Assembly: GCA_015680685.1 (NCBI GenBank)
Contig: MNCI01022092.1
Coordinates: 159,808-223,807, forward strand
DNA: 64,000 bases
Source: Gnetum montanum
Taxonomy: Eukaryota > Streptophyta > Gnetopsida > Gnetales > Gnetaceae
Reading direction: 5' to 3'
The notes beneath the pieces are model-generated. The model was not told the origin of the DNA. It did not search any database and saw only the letters and a list, made by a program, of their open reading frames with translations. Shown here in pieces: positions 57,404-64,000 of the stretch (the first letter of the stretch is position 1; each line of letters starts with the position of its first letter). The translations under genes were made by a program, and so were the position numbers.

Positions 57404-57856
57404 CTAATTAGATACTTTTGTATCTTGAGATACAAATGCCTCTCCCCAAGAATCATCTTGGTTAGAATTTTCTTGATTTTCTACTTTACTATCACATTCA
57501 TGAAATCTACCCCAAACATTGGCCTCTATAGAAAGTCCACCAGTAAGAAACATGAACTCATCAGAAAGCCAAAGTAGGAATGGACTTTCTCTTGATGCTC
57601 CATGGGCTTTTGCTTTGCAATAAGCTCTTACAACATGTTTCAGGCAGCATTCCATTACATATGGGATAAATATTCTCATTTCTCTCTCACCAAGAACCAT
57701 ACTTTCTAAAACCTACACTCTTTGCTAGCTTTCTTTACTCACACTTTGAATTGGAAAATGATGTAATCTTAAGCAATCCATGTCTCTTCTTATAGTAGTA
57801 AATAAAGTTGAAATTTCCACCAAATCTTGCTAACCAACCTTGCCACTTTTGTCCAT
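57404..57856 (-). pseudogene. unidentified open frame downstream of F integrase
   Basis: The frame is open from the ATG at 57700 to the stop at 57404 (98 codons) and extends upstream in the same frame to an ATG at 57856 (MDKSGKVG), interrupted only by three TAG codons (about 57837, 57730 and 57718), each one C-to-T step from CAG. The product would be about 150 residues, including MRIFIPYVMECCLKHVVRAY and SPFLLWLSDEFMFLTGG, then an acidic, Asn/Ser-rich tail. I do not recognise the family. It is on the element's strand, after integrase, where some Gypsy elements carry an extra gene. No signal peptide or clear transmembrane segment is evident, so nothing supports an envelope protein. It could also be a captured host fragment. 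Confidence 0.5.
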
Positions 57857-58499
57857 ATTAACTACTTTCTAATCATTATACATATGCCAATTTGAATTTT
57901 ACCATCCAGTTGTTGGAATTACTTCCCACTAAACAATTAATTAACCACCACTTCCACTTTACCCATCTCAAGTAATGATTACTTACGATAATATAAATCT
58001 AATAATTCAACTATTATTTTTAATTAAATATCTTTAAACTCATACTTAACATGAACATATGTTAGTTTTTATTTTATTTTTTTTAAATACTAAATAGACT
58101 TACCTAACCATATGGATAGAACATATATGTCATGGTTAAACATGACATTAATCTAATATGTGTTACTACCAAGTGCATACATAATAATTTTTGTATACAA
58201 AATTTTATTATTTATTACTATATATATTCAACAACATTATAATTGCATACTTATATATATTATTATGCTATGTGCATATATTAGTTTGTATAGAGATATT
58301 TAAGTCATGGGTAGCTATCCAAAATAATGTTTTATATGCAAAACATTATATGGAAACTGCAATTCCATACCATCTAATGTTGATAATTTATAGATATCTG
58401 TGGATAAATGTTTCATAATCTAAATTGCACTAGTCCATGTTGATGTGAACTTATTTGGTTTCTTCATATTCAATAGCAAGACAAGGTCTCCTATTCGAA

Positions 58500-59640
58500 A
58501 AGTTCTTTTCAAAGCCTTTTTATCAAACCATATTTTGACTTGAGATGTAATTTTTAACAATTATCCTTTGCTCTATCTATCTCAACTTCTCTCTTGATGA
58601 GCAAAGTCATAAAACTTCTATCTTTATCAATTTTCTTACTATACCTTTGTGTAAAATATCAAGCTGAACTTATATTCTTATTTGTAATTTGTGTGGTCAA
58701 ACCATAGACTAAATCATAAGGTAATGTTCCAATAGCCTTCTTAAACCTAATATGATCCATCCATAATGCAAATTGTAGATAATCAATCCAATTTCTTGAA
58801 TTTCTATCCATCGATTTCTTAATGTAGAAAATAAGCTTTTTATTTGTAGATTCAGCTAAGCCATTTCCTTGAGGATAAAAATTAGAAGAAGAAGATATAA
58901 AAATGGATTTTTCTTACACCCATGTTATGAATTATTTAGACTAAAAAGAAGATCCATTATCAAATACTAATACTTCAAGTAGACCAAAATGACTTAAGAT
59001 TTGATGTTTCAAAAATTTGATTAAATTTGATGCTAAACTTCTTTTTAAAGCTTTTGCTTTAGACCATTTATTGAAGTAATTAGTAGCTATGAGAATAAAC
59101 TTATGTTCAACTCTCGAAAGAGTAATTGTATCAATGAAATCCAAATCCCATTGCTAAAATGATCTATCAACAATTACTAGTTTTAAGGGAGCTTTAGCCT
59201 TTTTGATTTTTGATCCATGGATTTGACATTTATAACATCTTTGAATTTTCAAAGTAAGATCTTGATACATACTAGACTAATAATATCCTTATCAAAGTAT
59301 ATGTTGCATAGTTGATTTAAGGGATTCATAAAATAAATTACAATGATCATGAAATTGTTCTAAGATAGGATGAATTTGATCATTACAAATGCATTCCAAC
59401 AAAACCCCTTTAAAATCCTTTCTATATAATATACCATCTCTAACCATCAATTTACATGCTTTCTTGAAGAAAGCTCTTTTTTAACTTGTAGTTAAATTAT
59501 TTGGAACTTTCCTTATATTAAAGAACTTTAAGATTTCATCATACCAATTTCCTTCACAAGTATCAAGTGCATATACTTCATTTTCTCTAGCCATTAACTT
59601 GGCTAATCCCATTCCCTTAACTATTTTGCATTTTTCTAAT
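58500..59640 (-). pseudogene. element F integrase remnant
   Basis: The zinc-binding region is near 59340-59220 (HDHCNLFYESLKSTMQH, then CYKCQIHG). The core reads LDFIDTITL (first Asp, near 59135), IATNYFNKWSKAKAL, then VLVFDNGSSF (second Asp, near 58955) and FYPQGNGLAESTNKKL (Glu, near 58850). It then continues with WIDYLQFALWMDHIRFKKAI. All three catalytic residues are visible, but TAG/TAA stops interrupt the frame. No chromodomain was recognised. Typical Ty3/Gypsy integrase. Confidence 0.85.
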
Positions 59641-59699
59641 GAAAATTTGAAACCTTGAAGCTATATAAGTCACTTTTCTTTTTTCAATCAAATTTCATT

Positions 59700-60110
59700 T
59701 TATGCTAAGAATTTTTTGACTGCAGGTTCGATTAGCATAATGTGAACTAATGAACTTTATAGATAATATTCAAAATGCTAAAGTTCTTTAATGACTACAA
59801 ATGCTTGTTTTTCCAAGTCTGAATAATTTAGTTTAGAACCTTTCAACTGATATCCAAAAAATCCAATTGGTTCATTTTGACCTTCATTTTTCTAAGTTAA
59901 GACGACAATAACGGAATCATTAGAAGAAAAAGCATATAACCAAAAACATTTCTTTAATTTAGGCTTTATCAAATATGGAGCCTCTTGAATGACCCTTTTA
60001 ATTTCTGCTAAAGCTTTTTCCAATGCTAGTCTTTTCTGTAGTTTGACATCTTTCTTTAGCATATGTATCAAAGTTTTAGTAATTTCGGTGAATCTAGGGA
60101 TAAATTTCTT
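59700..60110 (-). pseudogene. element F RNase H (canonical position) remnant
   Basis: After reverse transcriptase, the minus strand reads FIPRFTEITKTLIHMLKK, ALEKALAEIKRVIQEAPYLI, a strand with YAFSSNDSVIVVLT (the first acidic residue region), GFFGYQLKGSKLNYSDLEKQ and AFVVIKEL. This is the usual Ty3/Gypsy linker and RNase H. It would degrade the RNA strand during cDNA synthesis. Two in-frame stops are seen (one TAG at a probable Gln). Confidence 0.82.
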
Positions 60111-60159
60111 ACCGAAATTATCTTTCCAAAGAAAGATCTAAGAGATTTTTTACTTGTAG

Positions 60160-60900
60160 GATGCTCGATATTCTATACTACTTGGACTTGAGAATTATCT
60201 ATAGCAATTCCTTCTTAACAAATCACATGGCCTAGTAAACTCCTAGATTTAACTCCAAAGATACACTCCTTAGAGTTTAATGAAATACAAAACTAATGAA
60301 ATCTATCAAAAACTTATTGAATATGACCAATATGATCCTGCTTTCATTTTGAGAATATGGAAATATCATCCAAATAAACCTTAACAAATTTACCTATTAA
60401 ACCTTTAAAGGCTAAATCCATTGCTCTTTGAAAAGTAGCTCTAGCATTTGGCAATCCAACTGGCATTCTTTGCTAAACAAAAGTTCCCCATTTGGTGATA
60501 AATTTTGTCCTATATCTATCATTTTTGTCTACCATGATTTGACTATAGCCTGAAAAACTATCTAAGAAAGAATATACTTGACAACCTAATACTTTGATCA
60601 ACATCTTATCAACTCTAGGAAGTTGGTATTTATTCTTCTCTGAAGCTTCATTCAAATTTCTGAAGTCTACACAAAGCCTAATGTTACCATTTTACTTTCT
60701 TACTAGAACAAGGTTAGCAAGTCATGTCGAATATCAAACTGGATATATGATTCGAGCTTGTAATAATTTCTTAATCTTGGCTTCCATAGCTGGTTAAAAT
60801 GATGGATTGAATTTCCTTTTTTTTTTCTTAATGTTTTTGCAATCTTCTATTAAAGGAATTTTATATGTCATCACATCTAGTCTAAAATATTTAAGATCAT
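60160..60900 (-). pseudogene. element F reverse transcriptase remnant
   Basis: The frame 60655-60473 reads NEASEKNKYQLPRVDKMLIK followed by SFLDSFSGYSQIMVDKND and TKFITKWGTF, fingers and palm of a Ty3/Gypsy enzyme. Further along come ARATFQRAM and VYLDDISIFSK (near 60383-60350), the catalytic YxDD box, intact. The frame changes or stops at several points. Confidence 0.88.
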
Positions 60901-61189
60901 CATAAGACTAAGCAAAATTGTCAAAATTATTTTCTAGAAGCAATATCAAGTTTTTCTTGAAAACTGAATTCTTTCCTTTGTAATATTTAACATCTTTGGC
61001 ATCTCATTCAATCCAAGATTTACTTCTTTGAAAGCTTAATCATTGGGATTTTATATATCTTTTCTGGTAAACAAATTTTTCTCAAACTTATGTTCATAAT
61101 CAATTATCCTTTTAGTAATGAAATTTTACTTAGATTTTGACATTGTCTCAAGTATGACTTGACCTTCAAATTCTTGTTTCTCTCTCATA

Positions 61190-61690
61190 AACCTAAGTAC
61201 TTGATCATCATCTTCAGATATTTACAAATGTTTTATGTTATTTGGTACTGATGGTTGATGTTCTTCTTTAATCATTACACATCCATATCCTTCTATCATT
61301 CACATGTCTAATGTCAAACCTACTTTTGCTAACTCATTTGCTATATAATTATCTTCACTACCTATATGTTCTATCTGGTAGTGCTGAAATTATTCTAACA
61401 TTTTGCAAACAAGTTATTTATAAGGTCATAAAAGTGACCTTTTCACTATGTAATTACCTTTAACTTGTTCAAAAACTAATCTCAAATCTCCCTTTATAGT
61501 GATTACCTTGATTCATTTTTCCAAAGCTGTTCTAATACCAATACACAAAGCTTCATATTCAGCCTTGTTATCAGTACAAGGAAAAGATAGATGAATCACC
61601 TTTAGAATTTCTAGTGGATCATTTCTTACTATAACTATCTCAACTCTTACACCTTTAGAATTACATCAGCCATCAAAGTACGATTCCCAT
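61190..61690 (-). pseudogene. RNase H-like domain located before reverse transcriptase in F
   Basis: The minus strand reads WESYFDG (first acidic residue, near 61675), KGVRVEIVIVRNDPLEIL, FPCTDNKAEYEALCIGIRTA (Glu region, near 61550), ITIKGDLRLVFEQVKGNYIV (Asp, usually GDS), HIGSEDNYIANELAKV (usually N-x-x-A-D; the last Asp reads Asn). Spacing and motifs match the RNase H fold of the type seen as an additional domain in plant Tat-lineage Gypsy elements (archaeal-like RNase H). It lies between protease (62230-61990) and reverse transcriptase (60900), whereas in the arrangement I know the additional RNase H follows the first one. The sequence from 61962 runs into it in one frame up to WESYFDG, then a TGA stop. 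Confidence 0.85.
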
Positions 61691-61970
61691 TTTTTTCCAT
61701 CTTTGGATTCTTCTTTTTTGGAACTATAAGTTTCTTGGAGTGTACAAATTTTGGTTTTGAAAGCCTTTTTTTCAATAATTTTACCTATTCCATTTGAAGT
61801 AATATTATCAATCATCAAAGGTTCAATATACAAATATATTTGGTTTGGTTCTCTTTTCCAAGGTAACCACATGTCCAAATAATCTGTTGATATGTAACCT
61901 AAGAAATTCTTACTGCAACTTCTACTCAATAAGAGACTATGTGAGTCTAGTATATTTTCCACTTAAATAG

Positions 61971-62387
61971 TTACTCTGCTCTTGACATTGGATTTAGAAG
62001 TGATTTTTTTGGTAATTGACCCACAATCTTCACTTTTCTCTTGTCCACTTGAAGAATCTTTTTATTTGATTTTTTAGGAATCAAACCAAGTTTTTTGCAT
62101 ATAGACAATGGCATTATAGTAGATATGGCTCTAGAATCAACCAAAAAATTGTGCAGATATTTTTCCTTTAACTTCATTATCAAAAGAAAAGGAGGAGCTT
62201 CTTTATCAAGAATACAATCATAACTAGCTTTTGATTTTTCATCATTATCTGACACATAACTTAACGTTGATTCTCTAACCCTCCCTTTTCCTTTAATAAA
62301 TTCTAAAGCTTTTCTTTGTTGATCTCCTACTTGTGGTAATTGATATATGCTAATATTGACCATAACATGTTTAAGATCTTCAATCAA
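61971..62387 (-). pseudogene. element F protease remnant
   Basis: An open frame of 138 codons contains KEAPPFLLIMKLKEKYLHNF, then LVDSRAISTIMPLSICKKLG. This corresponds to the retropepsin active site D-S/T-G-A with Gly changed to Arg; the Asp is near 62148. Downstream the frame ends at 61971 and resumes at 61962. Confidence 0.8.
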
Positions 62388-62559
62388 ATCATATTCTCCA
62401 TCTCCAATAAGGCTTGGTTTCTTTATCCATTTATTAAAAGACTGATTTGGAGTACTTTCTTCTACTTGGTCCTCTTTATTCTTATTTTACTCTCTTCTCC
62501 TTGGCTCAAAAGCCTTTCTCTTAGTAGATGGATTAGTAATGATGTTTGGAGGTCTAGAA

Positions 62560-63600
62560 TTAGTTAGTCTTTCTTTTCATCTCAAATGATATCCATTTTC
62601 CTCATTGTTATTACACTCCTCACCTGAAGATATATCTTCTTCAGAACTTGATAGAGAAGAAGTATCACTAGACCTAAAATTAGAAGATTTGCTTGCATAA
62701 TGAACACTAGATAGCTCATTATCAGATTCAATATCAAGGAAGTTGGACACAACAAGATCACTATCATCCTCATCTTCTGTTAACTTAGTGTCTTGATATT
62801 TATGCTTTCTATTTTTCTTTTCCTCCTTGATATTAACTTTTTCTAAAGTTTTTTCTACTTTCACTATTTTATTGAAGATATCTCACATTAATTGTCCCTT
62901 TTTAGATTCTCTTCTTTCATGTTCTTGCTCTATCGTAACATAAGTTGGACCTGGTAAAGCTTTAAATTAAGAAAAATCTTGCATAGTAATCATAACTTTT
63001 TCTTCTTTCTTTTGAGTTATAACAATCTCTTCATGATTCAAGTTCAAGTACTTTTCTAACTATATAGCTTCACTAAAGTAGTTATTTAGTATAGTTAAGT
63101 TCAGAGTCCTCTATAACCAAATTGAAATGTTGGGGTTGATAGCCTTAAGATAAGTTTCTCTAAGAATTTCATCTGATGGTCTATATTGTCTTTGAAAGAG
63201 CCTACAAATTTGTTGAAATTTGCTGTTAAAATCTCTAATTGATTCTTTGACTCCTTGCTTAGCTTGTATTAGCCCATAATATAGTTGTTGTTGATCTAAT
63301 TAATTACAAAATTGGGATAAGAAATGGCTTTTTATATCCCAACTTGTGATACTTTTGCTTAGTAAGTTTGAATACCAAATCTAAGCCATATCCTTTAGAT
63401 TTGCTACAAATAATCTACAGGCTTGATCTTGGTGTTGAACATTTTCATGAGCTAAAGCTAACTCAAATATGTGAATATAATCTTTAGCTAACTAAGCTTT
63501 TCCAAGAACAAAAGGCTCAAGCAAAGTTATAAACTACCTTAGAAATATCATTGTATTTTTGAAATCCTAATGGTGTGACTCTTTGCCAAGGATTTTCCAT
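62560..63600 (-). pseudogene. element F gag remnant
   Basis: The start is taken at the ATG at 63598-63600 (MENPWQRVTPLGFQKYND). The Gag core lies around 63450-63100 with a WDIKSHFLSQF-like stretch. An acidic, Ser-rich region follows at 62864-62577 (TSSLSSSEEDISSGEECNNN). No intact zinc knuckle was seen. Frame breaks are frequent in the core. Confidence 0.7.
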
Positions 63601-63926
63601 CTTATTCCTTTGGATTGTTGAACTCTTATACTTCTTAGATCTTCTCTTATAAACTAACAAACCAAATAGAAGGGGTGATCTTCTTAACCTTCTAGTCTTT
63701 AATCCACTACTTATTTCAAACTCAAAAACCTTCTTTTGTTCTTCTTCTAATCAAGAATCAATCTTATAATCAATAACTTTCTTTGAACCTTTAAATCCTT
63801 TCAAACTATCAATCTTGTTGATCATCAACTAAAAATAGAATCTATTTTCTTAAGCCTTTATAGTAATAAATAATTTTTGGTATGCTAGGACTATTAGGCT
63901 TATGAACTTAGAGGATAAATTTTCAA

Positions 63927-63946
63927 CCCTCCTTCTAGTGCAAAAA
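63927..63946 (-). other. primer-binding site of F
   Basis: On the minus strand TTTTGCACTAGAAGGAGGG is a decayed form of TTGGCGCTAGAAGGAGGG, as in G and H. It is next to the 5' LTR. Confidence 0.7.
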
Positions 63947-63950
63947 GAAC

Positions 63951-64000
63951 TATTGGTGACCATTTCGGACATGACCACCAACAAGTGCCTCAAATAAGGT
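63951..64000 (-). repeat. 5' LTR of F, cut by the window end
   Basis: The 50 visible bases match 54167-54216 with a few differences (CATTTCGGACATGACC versus CATTTGGGATGTAACT). Confidence 0.8.

Larger units (their letters stand above)
54167..64000 (-). mobile_element. Ty3/Gypsy element F with an RNase H-like domain before reverse transcriptase
   Basis: Matching LTR edges, TGTTGGTGACCATTTGGG (54167) and TATTGGTGACCATTTCGG (63951), bound a minus-strand internal region with a primer site next to the right LTR. Order along the minus strand: Gag (63600-62560), protease (about 62230-61990), RNase H-like domain (61690-61190), reverse transcriptase (60900-60160), second RNase H (60110-59700), integrase (59640-58500), unidentified frame (57856-57404). 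The right LTR continues beyond the window, so the target duplication (left side GTTCC) cannot be checked. Confidence 0.85.

Noticed and set aside
57404-57856. Envelope-like gene in element F
   Set aside because: No signal peptide, no clear membrane anchor and no recognisable env motif; kept only as an unidentified frame.
1-64000. tRNA, rRNA or small nuclear RNA genes
   Set aside because: No cloverleaf or rRNA-like stretch was recognised by eye; the tRNA-like matches are short retroelement primer sites.

Overview
The window is nuclear DNA of a plant with a large, repeat-rich genome. The evidence is plant-type Ty1/Copia and Ty3/Gypsy LTR retrotransposons, primer-binding sites matching plant initiator tRNA-Met and tRNA-Asp, very AT-rich sequence, and elements stacked inside one another. 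I lean towards a gymnosperm-like genome because the copies are old, diverged and deeply nested, but this is inference. I found no intact host gene, tRNA, rRNA or CRISPR array. Every long coding region is a decayed retroelement gene with many in-frame stops, often TAG or TAA where the family has glutamine.

Layout. (A) 1-11042 is a Copia element: left LTR to about 955, tRNA-Met primer site, gag-pol at 6447-10376, right LTR from 10381 just after an N. It is split at 1053-6429 by a minus-strand element (D') with TGATGA...TCATCA ends and an exact CTTAT target duplication. 11043-15212 holds no recognisable gene. (C) A second Copia-type family has LTRs at 15213-16473 and 51770-52962 and a gag-like gene with a zinc knuckle at 16560-17940. 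Between these LTRs lie a TGATGA-type LTR (19609-20568), a Gypsy gag-pol (B, 20722-26750), a gag-protease element (G, 27253-46358), and a gene of the D' type with its own 3' LTR (47346-51312).

G is itself interrupted in its gag gene by a relative in the opposite orientation (H, 30361-40248, exact GTTAC target duplication). G and H both encode only Gag and protease, so they would depend on enzymes supplied by other elements. Their LTR bodies are built from different tandem repeats (about 85 bp in G, about 190 bp in H), although their LTR starts, promoters, primer sites and genes are related. The 3' LTR of G carries a fold-back inversion hinged on a perfect 40-bp palindrome.

(F) From 54167 to beyond the window end is a minus-strand Gypsy element inserted near the end of another TGATGA-type LTR (53257-54166). 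Its gene order is Gag, protease, RNase H-like domain, reverse transcriptase, second RNase H, integrase, then an unidentified open frame. An RNase H-like domain before the reverse transcriptase, in addition to the usual one after it, is the most unusual feature of the window. The unidentified frame downstream of integrase is the second.
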